A stretch of 64,000 nt of DNA. Origin: Anniella stebbinsi (lineage: Eukaryota; Chordata; Lepidosauria; Squamata; Anniellidae). Below, piece after piece: positions 1 through 11,900 of this stretch; within the stretch, counting starts at the first letter, position 1, and every line of letters begins with the position of its first letter. The DNA lies in NCBI GenBank assembly GCA_029215795.1, contig JARDYH010000005.1:158063814-158127813 (forward strand). Reading direction: 5' to 3'. Below the pieces are notes generated by a model. That model worked only from the letters and a program-made list of their open reading frames with translations. It had not been told where the DNA came from and searched no databases. Both the position numbers and the translations under genes were made by a program.

Positions 1-80
1 GTACCATAAGAACCATGGCTCCAGCTCTTTGTAGCAATACTGTGGTGCAAAAATATACATTCGAAGTATGAAACCTAATT

Positions 81-114
<34 letters not shown>

Positions 115-1500
115 TATTTATTTCCTACCCACCTCTCCCTCCGGATCAAGGCGGGGAACAACATCAGACTGCAGTCCTAAGTCTGCCTTCTAATCATCAT
201 TTGCATTCATGTCCATGGGCTGCACTTTATGAGATATGAATCAAGCACCTTGTAGCCTCTCTGTAGCCAAAAGATCTGAGGTAGAGATCCTCATGTTTTT
301 GAAAGAACATTCCAAGTTCATTATATAAAGAAGGGATGGGAAAGGTGTGGCCTTCCAGATGTTGGTCTGCAACACCCCTCACCAGTGGCTAGGGCTGATG
401 GGAGTTGAAACCCAACATCTGGAGGGTGGGCCACAGATATGAATACACCTCACATCAAGGATGCAGGCTGTGCTGTGAAAAAAATAGGTCCAGCACTTTG
501 TGGCATCACTGTGATGCAAAAACAGGTCCATGTAAAGGAGCCTCATGATGATTCACTGGCAGATCCCTCAAATATCCGCCATGTACTCAAGGCCCCAAAT
601 GATGCTCATGGTCTGCACCATAAAAAATCTCAGGTGTTTGATTTTCAAATGGCCCTCAGGCCTATGCCAGCCTTCCCCAACCTGGTGCTTTCCAGAGATG
701 TTGGACTATAGCTCTCAGCAGCCCCCAACCAATAGTTTCAACACGTTCAGCGGCACCAGGTTAGGGAAGGTTGAAGTGTGCCATTGAAAGAGACATCCAA
801 AATTCACCCATTTGACAATGAGTGTGAGAGGCTGGGAGAGGAAAAGTTCTGTACTGTGATGTTTACCTTAGGTCCCCATCAGTAGGATCCTAAGGCATGT
901 CTACTCAGAAGCCAATCCCACTGAATTCAGTGAGCTTAACTGCCAGTTCAGGATGCAGCCTAAATATCCTAGAAGCTCTAATAGCGAACGAAACGTACCA
1001 TAGAGGGTTACAGGAAGAGCTCTGCACTGAGGGGCGGGAAAGCCTACACAGACAGGGAAGCGTGTTCTGTTGGGGGTGCAGCGAGGAGCTGTAATCTAGC
1101 TATGGGTTATTACCGTTGAGCAGGCCCGATTCGATGGGGCGGGCTCTCTCTTTTCTCTGGGGCTGTCTACGGTGGCCCCCATTTCTATGGAACCGTGGAG
1201 CTCTTAAATAGCGAATACATCTAAAATCCAAGATTTGTGACAAGCCAACTCCTCCCTTCCTCTCCTGATCCACACACCCCCCGCCAGTCCGCTCCCCCCA
1301 GTTGTCTGCTGCAAGCCAAGCCCCGCCCCTTTTCATTGTCCTCCCCTTCTGTATATACAAAGACCCCCATTTTCCCCTTCCTCTTTCTCCTCATTCCTTC
1401 CTCTTTCTGTCCTCCCCCCTCTCTTTTTTAACCTTTCCTCTCCTCCCCACTACTATCTTCTTTCTTTTCTCTCTCTCCCCCCCCCCCCCCGGCGGCCTTC
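1..1500. repeat. 5' flank with a TAA microsatellite, two palindromic MITE copies and a lizard-type interspersed repeat
   Basis: (TAA)n occupies about 82-111 and is followed by a SINE/LINE-like tail (about 112-165). Two imperfect inverted-repeat elements of the ...CCAGATGTTGG... type lie at about 348-433 and 668-772. A fragment of the short TACTCAGAAG...CACTGA repeat is at about 893-960. 1240-1500 is C/T-rich and ends in a run of C. No convincing coding exon was seen. Confidence 0.6.
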
Positions 1501-2300
1501 CTGGGTTAAAGGATTTGAGCAATGGGGATGGAGGTGGAGCTCGGCAGAGGATTAAAAGAAGCGGATGTGTTAAGAGATTGATAGAGATTTCTCTCTGTCT
1601 CTCCTCCCTGTCTCCTTCTCCCTTCGTTTCTCTCTCCGTCGCTTCGATCCGAAAACTTCTTCTTCGACAGCAGCAGCACAAAGGTGAAAAAAAAGGAAGC
1701 AGAAAAGAAGAAAAAGGAACTGACTAACCCAACAGTTTTTTCCCGGCAAGAGCCCTGACTCAGATCCGCCTGGATCGCCTCCCTTCCCCTTGGCTTGGGG
1801 ATCGAGGAGAAGGGGGGGGGGGGGGGGAAACGAGATTTCAGAGGCTGCTGAAAGCCCTCCGTCCCTCCCCAGGCAAAGGCGACCGCGAAGGATCAGCCGC
1901 AGCCAACCACGCGCCCAGCCAACATGGGCCGAGCCACGGATCCAGTCCACTGCCTGCTCCACACCTCCAAGACCAAGCTGGCGTGAAAGTGGAGAGGGAT
2001 CTTTTTCTTTCCTTCTTGGCTCTGAGGATTGGGGGATTTCCTTGCAGCCTCTGCTAGGAGTCCAGACAAGCCATCGCTCCAGATCTGGTTTCTCATTTGG
2101 CGTGCGCAACCTTTATCCTGTCTGCATCGGCTCAGCCTCTCGGACTCCTGGGTTCGATCCGTGAACATTCCCCGCTAGAGGCTGGAAGGTAGTTCGGAAG
2201 GGGAAAGGGGGGTTCCTTTGATCTCGGGCGCCTGGGTTTACATTCACTGCTATCTCTGTCTCACCCTTCCAATCCTCAGGTGTGTTGGTTCTGTCAAATT
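1500..2300 (+). promoter_or_regulatory. Probable PPP1R18 promoter / non-coding first exon region
   Basis: The first coding exon has an acceptor directly upstream of the start codon, so a non-coding first exon must lie to the left. About 1840-2160 is CpG-bearing and GC-rich compared with its surroundings. Possible donors are AAAG|GTGAAA near 1682, GGAAG|GTAGTT near 2188 and CTCAG|GTGTGT near 2279. I cannot choose among them without transcripts. The exact start site is inference. Confidence 0.4.
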
Positions 2301-2623
2301 TCTGGGAGAGAGATATAACCAAAGGGTTCCTTTGATCTACTGCTTCCGCTGCAGACGCCTGGGTTCTATCGAGTCCCTCGGGTTGTGTTTTCTTTAAGAT
2401 CAAGAAGTAATAGTAGAAGAAACACTCTCTTTTCTGAGTTCCTGGACACCTGGATTCCTGGAATTCTTTGGATGTAAGAAATTCTTGTTCTACGAAAATC
2501 CGCTCATCTGGCTGCATTATTTCCCTTGAACTCCTGGATTCTAACTGAACTGCTGAGATTTGAGCACATCTTCCTCATTGCCTTGCTGATTTTGTTTCCT
2601 CGGCTGGAATCCTGGCTTCTGAC
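2143..2623 (+). repeat. Degenerate series of CCTGGRTTC motifs
   Basis: Six related 12-18 bp motifs of the form GAC(T/G)CCTGGGTTC start near 2143, 2228, 2354, 2445, 2528 and 2606, spaced 78-126 bp apart. The intervening DNA is only weakly similar. It may be a decayed minisatellite or a repeated regulatory motif. Confidence 0.4.
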
Positions 2624-4245
2624 CCCAGTTAAGGACTTCAAAAGGTGGAGTTAGGTACCAAAGTCAACTTGGCACTACTGTCCTTTCCATAACCGTTGTT
2701 TCTGCTGGCTTTTGAACGTGGGATTGCTTAAAATTTGGAAACACTTGAACACTGGTAAATTAGATTTGCATTGATCTTATTTACATGTCTCTCACTACCC
2801 TAAGCTCTTCAGTCATCCACTGGGGTATCCCAATCAGTTTCTGTCTTTAGACAACTCCGCCCGGTTCTATGTGACCTTCTGAACCCAAACCATTTCCCAC
2901 CCCAGGTTCAGTTCAAAGGAATCCTTCCTATCCATTGGGCTAAACATGGGAGGAGACAGAGGGGCCATCAACTGGAGTATTGAGGCAACTATGATGAAAT
3001 TCACTTCATCCCTGCTGTTTAGAATCAGGTTCCATTTCTAGATGTGAAAGCACAAGACCTCCATGTTTACTCCACACTTACCTGGGAGTAAACCCCATTG
3101 AACTCAATGGGGCTTACCTCTGAGTAGACATGTATAGGATTGCACTTCAAGTGACCTGCATGAGTAGCTATTCCCCTGGGTCTGTGCCCTCACTTGCCTC
3201 TTGAGATTACTACATGCCACTACTTTAGTCTAAATTATTTTGAACTGGAATAACTACCATCTCTGGTTTTGTGTTCAGGGTCACTAAAACAGATTTACAA
3301 AGCCCTGCTGCTATATAAAAATGCATTGCAGAAAGGACGGGTTTTTTAACGCAGTCAGTGGTGGTTGTTCCTCCCCTTTCTTTCCCCTCCTCTTCTTTAA
3401 TTAACCATTCCCGTCCTGTGGACAAAAATGTGGTTACAGTGCCCTATTTGAGATAATTAATCTTTAGGGCATTGCTGTTGCCCCTTTGCTGCTCCCTCAT
3501 TTGGGTGCTTGGGTTCCTCGTGTGAAGATCCACGTGTAGAACTGTCAACTCCCCAAAGGCATGGGAAGGAGGGTGTGTGACACCGGAAAGGGTGAGTGGA
3601 TTAGGGAGGGGGGAGGGGGGAGAAACCAAGTCACAGGCAGAGCCCAGAAGAGGGCTTTTCATCTTTACTCTCTCTTTCTCTTTCTTCCTGAATAGGCAGA
3701 AGACCTCTCAGTCCTACTTCTCAACCCCTCCTCTCCTTCACGTTCCCCTGTCTAGTTCTTATAGTTGTTCTTCCCTCCCTTCTCCTTCTGGATCTATCCC
3801 TCTTGCTCCATCACTTCCCTTCTCTCCTTCCCTGAACCTCTCCCCTTGCTTCTTTTCCATCCCCCCTTCTTCTCCTCTATTCCAGCTCCTGTCTTTCTCT
3901 AGTTCTCTTCCTTCCACACCGTTTTTCTCCAGGCGTTTCCCTTTGCCTAGTCTCCATTCTCTTCCCTTACTCTAACATACCCTTCGTCCTCTTCTCTTTA
4001 TGCCCTGCCCTTCTCTTTTCCCCACCCATCCCTACTTTGCTCTTTCTTTCTCTGCTCCCTTCTTTTTCTAGGTTTTCCCTTATCTCCTTTCCTGTCTCCT
4101 GCTGTCTTTCACTTTCCCTGCCGTGCTCTCACTCCCTTCTCCTTTCACATTTTCCCTCTGCTTTGTAGCCTCCTCATCCCTGAACCGTCTCTCACTCCCA
4201 CGTTCTTGTCTTCTTTTTTTCTTTACACTCCTCTTCCTTTCCCAG
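2624..4245 (+). other. PPP1R18 first intron, with repeat fragment and long pyrimidine tract
   Basis: A short palindromic repeat lies at about 3068-3150, in which TTGAACTCAATGG forms the centre. From about 3660 to 4245 the sequence is almost continuously C/T-rich on the + strand and ends in the acceptor used by coding exon 1. Open frames across this tract are compositional and not genes. Confidence 0.6.
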
Positions 4246-4286
4246 ATTTCCCTGCTGGTGCCTGCTATCCCGCTCCTTGGGCAAAG

Positions 4287-5912
4287 ATGTCTTCAGCTCC
4301 AGCGCTGCCAGAGTGGAAGCTCCAATTACTGGAGCGTCGGCGTAAGGAGGAGGAGGAGGCCCGCCGGCGGGAGCGGGAACAGCAAGACCGCATGGCTAAG
4401 ATGCCAGCCTGGAAAAGGGAGATCATCGAAAGACGCCGAGCCAAGCAGGGCTCTAGCACCTCTTTCTCGGAGCCTGGCGGGCCAGGAGGAACTGAGAGTG
4501 GGGCGGCCCCTGCTCCCGCTGCTCCCTCACCCTGCCAAGAGAGGGAGCCAGAGAGCTCGGTGCTGCAGGAGAAGATCGGCCCAGTCCATCAGAACCCCTT
4601 CATTCAGTTGGAGAAGCGACGCAACAAGGAGTCGGAGAGCGACCTCACCAACGCTAAAGCCAAGCAGATCGTGGACCTATACGGGCAGATTCCAGGCGTC
4701 CGCACCCTGCGTGCTGACAACGTCATCATTATCGAGACAGTCCCTGGGGCACCGCCTGCGCAGCTTGCCAGCGATCGGCACACGTCGGAAGCCAAGTCGG
4801 GCAGCGTGGAGTCCCTCAATGAACTGCTGGTGCGCCGCGGAGGCAGCGTGACTGAAATCCGAGCCGGGGAGGTCTTCATTGTCAAGTCTGCTCTGAGCCG
4901 TAGCGTGGAGGACCTCAATTCTGTCGGCAGGAACGAGTACCGTCCATCATTGCCGGAGCAGCACCGAGGGCGGGTGAGCAAACTGCTGAGCCGATTTAGC
5001 CAGGAGGACAGCGGCGGCCCAGTATCGCCGCGACCGGTGAGATCCCTCAGTACCGAGAACCTAACAGACGGCAGCTATGTGTCAAGGAAGTCTAGCCAGG
5101 CACCGGCTGATCCCAGCCCAACATGGCAACACCAGGACAGCACACCCAGCCCTCCCCGTGACCTTCTGGGACTGACCCCACCAGTGCCCTACACTGTGGC
5201 ATCTTATCGCAGCCAGTTTGAAGCCAAATCAAGCTGTGGGGAGGGCTGGCCAGACAGCCCGCCAAGGCGCTCCCCGACCGGAAAACCATGGGGGAGGGAG
5301 GCTGCCTCCCCGGAGAGAGGGCCCAGACCAGATAGTAGCGATTCGGAAGCTACTTTTGAGATCCACCCAGCGTCGCCACCAGCCTCGGTTGCTGAAGATG
5401 ACATTCAGGGCAAGGCCTTGACCAATCTGCACCTGCACGCCCGGAACTCCTTTGTGGTAGTGCCGCGACGTGCCTTGGCCTCCCCTCCTCCCGAACCCAA
5501 GCAGGAAGCCAGCCCTTCCCCTCCTTCTGTCAAGCCCCCAGCCCCCACTTCCTGCTCCTCACCCAGACGTGAACAGCCTGTCTCGGACGCCGAAGAGCCG
5601 CCCGAGGCTGAGGCCATGAGACGCATCGGGAGCAGCAATGCCAAGGAGGATGTCAGGGTGGGGGGCTTGGCCCGGGCCTCGTCCCCCCACCCAGCCGTGC
5701 AGCGTCGCAGTGGCAACACCATCACTATCAATCCCCGCAAGGCTCCTGTAGCGCCTGTCACTGCCGTGGAGAACGGCATCGAGGGTGATGTGTCCTCGGC
5801 CGTGGCGCCTGTGAAGAAACGCTATCCTACGGCCGAGGAGATTCAGGTGATCGGAGGCTACCTCTCCTTACAGAGATCCTGCCTTGCAAAGAATGACCCA
5901 CACCGGAAAAAG
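4287..5912 (+). CDS. PPP1R18: PPP1R18 coding exon 1 (residues 1-542)
   Basis: This is one long open exon. A pyrimidine-rich tract ending in CAG at 4243-4245 serves as acceptor, leaving about 41 nt of 5' UTR before the ATG. The donor is AAG|GTATGT at 5912/5913, in phase 0. It encodes the phostensin/taperin N-terminal region, a central block with LRADNVIIIETVPG (141-154) and GRVSKLLSRF (228-237), a Pro/Ser-rich low-complexity region, and the conserved KKRYPT...IGGYL block just before the intron. The exon is clearly GC-richer than the surrounding intron DNA. Confidence 0.93.
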
Positions 5913-8900
5913 GTATGTGCACCTGTTGTTTCCACATTTTGTTCCCTTCGGTTATCCTGCAGTTTTTAATTTTCTTGGTTGAATTTATTCTTTCCCTGGC
6001 TTCCCATGCACTCCCTGCACTCTGATTCTTCTTCTCTTCCCTGTCTTACATTGTCTCTTTCATTCCTTTGTCCCTTTTATTCATCACCGCATCACTTCCA
6101 GCTTTCCCAAGGCTGGGAAAGGCTGGAAGTTATAGGAGTTTTTTTCTGTCTAAACATACATAGGATTGCACCCTAAGTCATTCCAGTGTAATTCCTTATA
6201 TGAATAACTGAAACTATTCATACAAGGAATTGCACTGAAATGACTTAACTTTCTGACCGTCTTGTGAAAGGAAGTGGGATTCAAGGGCAGCAAGTAGGAC
6301 CTAGTCCTCTTTATGATTAAAACTTCCCCCATTTGGGTGATTTTTTAAAAAGTGAGTACAAAATCTCTGTGTACAGTAGGTGACTGTTATTCCCATTTTA
6401 CAGATGGGTAAGCTATGCTAAGAGAATGCTGTTTGCTCATGTACACTTAGCAACCTCGTGTCTGAAGGGATTTGAACCCAGGTCTCTCAGGATCAAGTCC
6501 CGTGCTTTAGCCAAAAGAAACACACCCTGCCCTGCCCCAGCTTCCATTTGGATACCTCCTCTTGGAGTTGGCTATTCCCTTTATGCTAGACACAGTAGCG
6601 TAAACTTTTATGTTTGGTTTTTTTTAAGTTGCGTTAGATACACAGTAATTTCACTCATTGCCATGTAGGGCAAAGCAATTAGCAGCTTCTAGTATGTCTG
6701 CGCAGCCACCCAGTGGAGTCCACTTAGAGTGCTTGTAGATAGAGGGATCTTAGTGCTACTCATTAAAAGACATTGGTAAGCTTTTCTGTCTTTTCCACTT
6801 TAATGCATTTTCTGTGGAAAGAAAAAATATAGAAGGCACAGTGGGAAAATATGGGTGGGTTACAAATGGAACATGGCATCTCTCTCCCCCTACTCCACCA
6901 CAACCCTAATATTCTGTGAATGAAGTAGGGCAATAGCCCAGTAAAAGCCTCACCTGGAAGCACTTTTTGTCCATTTCTCCTGTGGTTGTTGTCCCCAATC
7001 AATCTTTATCTCTTTCCTTCATTCTTCCTCGTAATTTTCTCCTCACCTTCAACCCTCAGCAGTCCTCAGAGGAACTCTGCTACTTCCTGAAGGTTTCATT
7101 AGGCCCCCCAGTATAAAACAGTTAAAGCAGGCACTGGTTGACTTGTTGACATCTGACCCATAGCTCTCCGTAAGAGCTTGAGGCATTTTTCGTACAGGAT
7201 GCTAAAAAGCACCTTTCCAGCTTTCTCACTCTGTTGGTGTCGCGTCTGAATGCTGTTAATGCAGGACAGAATGCATCATCGGAATTAAAGAGACATTGTC
7301 AGGCTGTTGTAGGCTTTTATATTCATTTGCAATTGGTTTTGGTTTTACTGGGTGATCATTTTAAGCCTCACATGTGAAAATGGCCTTTAGCCATAAGTGG
7401 TATTTATAGTCAACTGTCTCCAGGAGCCCTAGTTGTAGGCCAGGTCCCCTGTTGTGTTGGCAGGGTTTTACAAGCATGCATCCGAATGCAAACCTTTGCC
7501 TGGTTTGAAGGAGGATCAATATCATGGTTGTAGTTAACATGTAATTGCTTGCTCATCTGAAATTTCATCAGGAGTTGGCTGTGATCACTTGAAAGCAGCT
7601 GCTGCCAAAGGGGCAAAAGCTGCTCCTATTAAGAAATGAGACATCAGTGGGACATCCTTTGGTTTGTAAACGCCTTTCACCAGTACACTTGCCCGTCTCC
7701 AAGTTCTGACATTTTCCATAATATATATACACACACAAACACATACAATGAGACAAATGGATAGAACCCACTGCTCAAGAAAATAAAAAGGTATGTTTTG
7801 GTTTTCACAATTGTGGCCTGTCAAGGTCAGGAAGATGTCCCCCCCCCCCCCCCCCCACTGTCATCTTAATTTAGATGTTGAGCGCTGATTTTCACACATC
7901 TTATGCTCACACTAGACACTTGGTAGAAAATCCAGATCTATACATCCAGCTTTCTGCCAAACAGCTAAAAAGTAGCAAGGGGCGGAGTAATTTGGGGGGG
8001 GGGGGAGCAGACTGGAAAGGGATGCATAGCTGCTCCCTAAACGATTGCTTCTCCCCTTCACTTCCCTCCTTTCCCCCAGCTGCTCCCTGCTTTCTGCCTT
8101 GGAGTCCCAGATACATATTTTCCACTGCTGGAGCAAAAACAGCTAGGGATGTGGGGTTCAGAGAAGGGATGTGGGGTTTGGAGAAGGAACAGTGGTTGGG
8201 GCGGGGAAACACCTTTCCCCACACCTACCACGTCTCCCATTTCAGATTATGTCCTTCACTACTGCTTTTAGATGTTTGTTGGAGACTAAGGATCTCAGAC
8301 ATGAGCCTCTACTAAACTTCTAATTTGACCCTTTGAGTACACCTATGCAGATCTGGCAGGGTCCTTTGAGAGTAAGGTAAGAAGCGGCCCTGTGACTGTG
8401 TTCCCACAAGAAATGGGAGTGGAGTGGAAGAAAACATGGGCAGGGCATCGGTTGGACAATTTAGCAAGAAGGTTGATCAAGACAAACACCTTGGCGGACC
8501 AGAGGTGCATGAAGCACAGGATCTGGAGGGAGCTTGAAGGTAATTTTGTGTCGAAAGGAACCACTGGGGAAGAGTTGCAAAGAAGACGAGAATACTGTCA
8601 GACTGGGAGCCAAGGAAATGACCATAGCAGCTGCCGTCATAGTCATGTGTTTGCTTGCTGTAAATGGAGCAAGATGAGACGTGTCCAAACCCAAAAAGAA
8701 TCTGCTGAAACTCTTACAGATAGAGTGTAAGGCTCGAAATGCCATTGAACGTTTAGGCTGTGATTTGGGCCTTTGGGGTGCTGTGTATATTTTTGAGGTT
8801 CTGTCTGAGATATCGTGGCCCTGTTGCCATGGTGCTTAGACTAAAACAAGGTAAGCAAGCCATGGAAAAGGAATAGAAGGCAGTTGGAATGAGATTCATC

Positions 8901-11900
8901 ACCTAACAGAGCGGGAACATCCTATATTCATGATTTGCTAACTCGTCTGGTGTGAGGAAGTGGATAGAGAGAAGGTTTTATCCCTCTCATAATACTAGAA
9001 CCTGGGGGCATTCCAAGACACTGAATGCTGGGAGTTTCAGGACAGGTAAAAGGAAGTATTTATTCACAGAGCGCATAGTTAAATACGGAATTCACTTCCA
9101 CAAGATGTGGTGCCGATAATCAGCTTAAATGGCTTTAAAAGGGGATCAGACATATTCATCGAAATAAGGCTATCAGTGGCTACTAGTCCTGATGACTGTA
9201 TATTACCTCCAGTATTAGAGGCAGTATGGGTCTACCAGTCACTGGGAAACATGAGCAGGAACATGCTATTGTACTCATGTCCTGCATGTAGATTCCTGGT
9301 CAACAGCTGGTTGGCCACGGTGCAAACAGAAGGCTGGACTAGACAGGCCTTTTGTTTGATCCAGCACTGCTCATCTTGTGTTCCCTGAGGAAGTCGGTCT
9401 CCTTCAACAGGAATAGCCCCATTTTATACTCCCCTCTCATCTATAAGAGTCCCTTCTATCTGCCAGCTGTATAGCTGGAAGGGTGCATAGGATTCTATGG
9501 GACATAGAAATATTTGCATATGAAATGTTATGCTCTTACGGAGAGGACATGTTCATCACAATAATTGCTTGCTGAAGGGAAGGTCGTTCAGAGCTGGAGA
9601 TTGCAGCAGTGGCAACAACATTCTCCTCAGCAACGCCCCCCCCCCCCCCGCCCTTCACTTTGGTCAACCTCTTCTAGCAGTAGAGGGAGAGAAGTAACTC
9701 TAAGGGTGAGGTATCTGCACGGTGCATAGGCTTCCTCTTGAGCTGCAGCCCTTTAGACAAGATGGCACCCATAGAGAAATCACTGTAGTCAACCTATATA
9801 TCACAAAGGGGGGAAAGTTGGGAAACCATGAAATGATTGGTAGATGGGGCCTGGGGAAGGGGTTGTAACCTCCTGGGGAACCCAGGAGAGTCAGATTTGG
9901 CCCACAGGTGTGAGGTTCCCCAACTCAGCTGTATACAATCTACATGCCCAGATGCCACCTTAGAGGTGCTTGCCGCTCCCTGCAGTGCCAGCAGGCCCAG
10001 CCCAAGGCAGGTCGCAGTCTAAAGTAGGAAACTGCTGCCGCCACCTCTTCCCCACCCCCCAGTCTACCCACTTACTTTTCTTTGGACATGTATGAGTGAG
10101 TTAGTGGCAGCTTCTTGGGCCTGCTGACTGCCTGCATGGCTGGTTGGCTGGCCTGCCTGCCATGCCGGCAGCCAGCAGGAACGAGAAACGGCAGGCCTTT
10201 TGGAGGGGAAGAGGGCCGCTCTTCCCATACTCTACCACCTGCTGCGCCAACATCCTCCCACTTCATGGTAAGGCCAGCCATGAGTGCCAGCACAAGAGGC
10301 TGGAGTCAGAAGTGTCCAGAATGTCCTGCTCTGAAAGAGTATCTGAAGTTCACTGCTCAAGTCAGAGTCTTTGTGATCAGGCTTGGCTTGGGAGCATCTA
10401 GCTAGCTCCGTGTTGGCAGACAGGCATCCTCAAACAAAAGCCTTAAGTCCTCCCCTACAAAAGCCTTTTCATCCCAGCTGCACTACACCATCTTCTGCGG
10501 TCACCGGATGTGCCCCGAGCAAGTATAGTAGCCCATCTCTTCTGTGCATCATAAGGGGGCTATTTAGCTGAGTCTCCTGCTACGTGAGAGTCATCCTGGC
10601 TACTTCTTTGCTGCTGAGTGCCAGTGGGCAGTTTCTGCAGCTGGCTTCAGAAATTCTACCTGGTTTCCAACCACTGAACACATGTATCTTTCCCTGACTC
10701 CTGGCTGATTAACGGATTTCTCCCTTCCATCTCCATTACCAGTCTGTTCTACAGGCCTGTACAATATTCCCCTAATGTGGGGAGATCAGGGAGTAGTTGG
10801 AGTGCCTTAAGTAGTTAGCCCCTTAGCTAAATATACTGTTATGGGGATCCTTTGTCAGCCTTTAATTATCACTCATTAAGCAAATTCCTGAACGCTTCTG
10901 CTAGTCAGTCCCAAACCATTAGTAGCGCTAGTGTCTTTCAGGAACATGTTCTAAATGACATCTGCCCAACATTAAACTATATTACATTAAGCTAGGTTTA
11001 AATTGATTTTAAACATTCTTGGCTTTTCAAAAGGAACTCTGGGAATAATATTTTATATTCAGGCATTGAGAATTCTGCTGCAGCCACTAGCCCCCTTACA
11101 GAACAGAGTTTCTTTGGGAAGAAGACGTGACAATTGTAGAAGATGTATAATTAAAAACTGGCTTACACGTGTAACAAAAGATACTGCCGTAGTAGAGTTG
11201 CCAACTAATCAGAGAGGGAAAATCAGCTTGGTTTGCTCCTGTGCCTTTAATATTAACTTGATATGCAGAAATCAGCCTGCGAAGCTTGTCACAGTATTGA
11301 AATAAACCTTATCAGCTGCTAAGAGTCAGTGCAGCCAGCAGCTGCTAAAGGCACTGCTACAATGGCTGGCTGAAACTTTGATAACCATACTGACTTTGAG
11401 CCCTGGACTTCAGGTTCTGTCATCCAAAACCAGTGGCTGGGAACCAAAGTGCCACACGCAGCCACGAGAAGGGAAATTTGGCAAGCCTTCTTCCAACGTG
11501 CATGGAAGCATTTTGTATTCATGCCCAAACGTCTCTCAGTTCTAGCCAGTGTATGTTCGAAGAAACCCACATTTTCGCATGCCATCAGTGAGTACGGCTG
11601 CCATGTTCAGATCTTATGAGGGCTTTGAGTCGCCTTGAGCACCGTTTTCTGGAAAGGCAGGATACAAATTTAACAGAGAAATAATAAATAAGATACTGTG
11701 ACTTTAAGAACAGCAGAGAAGGGGAATTTCTACCAGGCATAGCTTCTCTGTTCTGGCACAGCAGATACTGTGATAAAACCAGGCACAGTTGGTGAGATTC
11801 TGCCTTGGGTGCAACTCTCTCCTCATGTCAACTGACCAGAAAAAGACAAACATAGCCTGCCCTGTTCCTATGGCTGAACTGCTGTTTAGTCTGCAAAGGT

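Noticed and set aside
2149..2161. GGTTCGATCC, resembling a tRNA B box
   Set aside because: There is no A box or cloverleaf around it; it is one of the CCTGGGTTC motif series.
1237..2164. Open frames on both strands upstream of PPP1R18
   Set aside because: They follow C/T-rich and G-rich low-complexity sequence and have no similarity I recognise.
3577..3975. 132-codon open frame
   Set aside because: Composed of Ser/Pro/Leu/Phe from a pyrimidine-rich intron tract.
4206..4286. Upstream in-frame ATG for PPP1R18
   Set aside because: It lies before the acceptor at 4245, within the polypyrimidine tract. The conserved phostensin N terminus begins at 4287.
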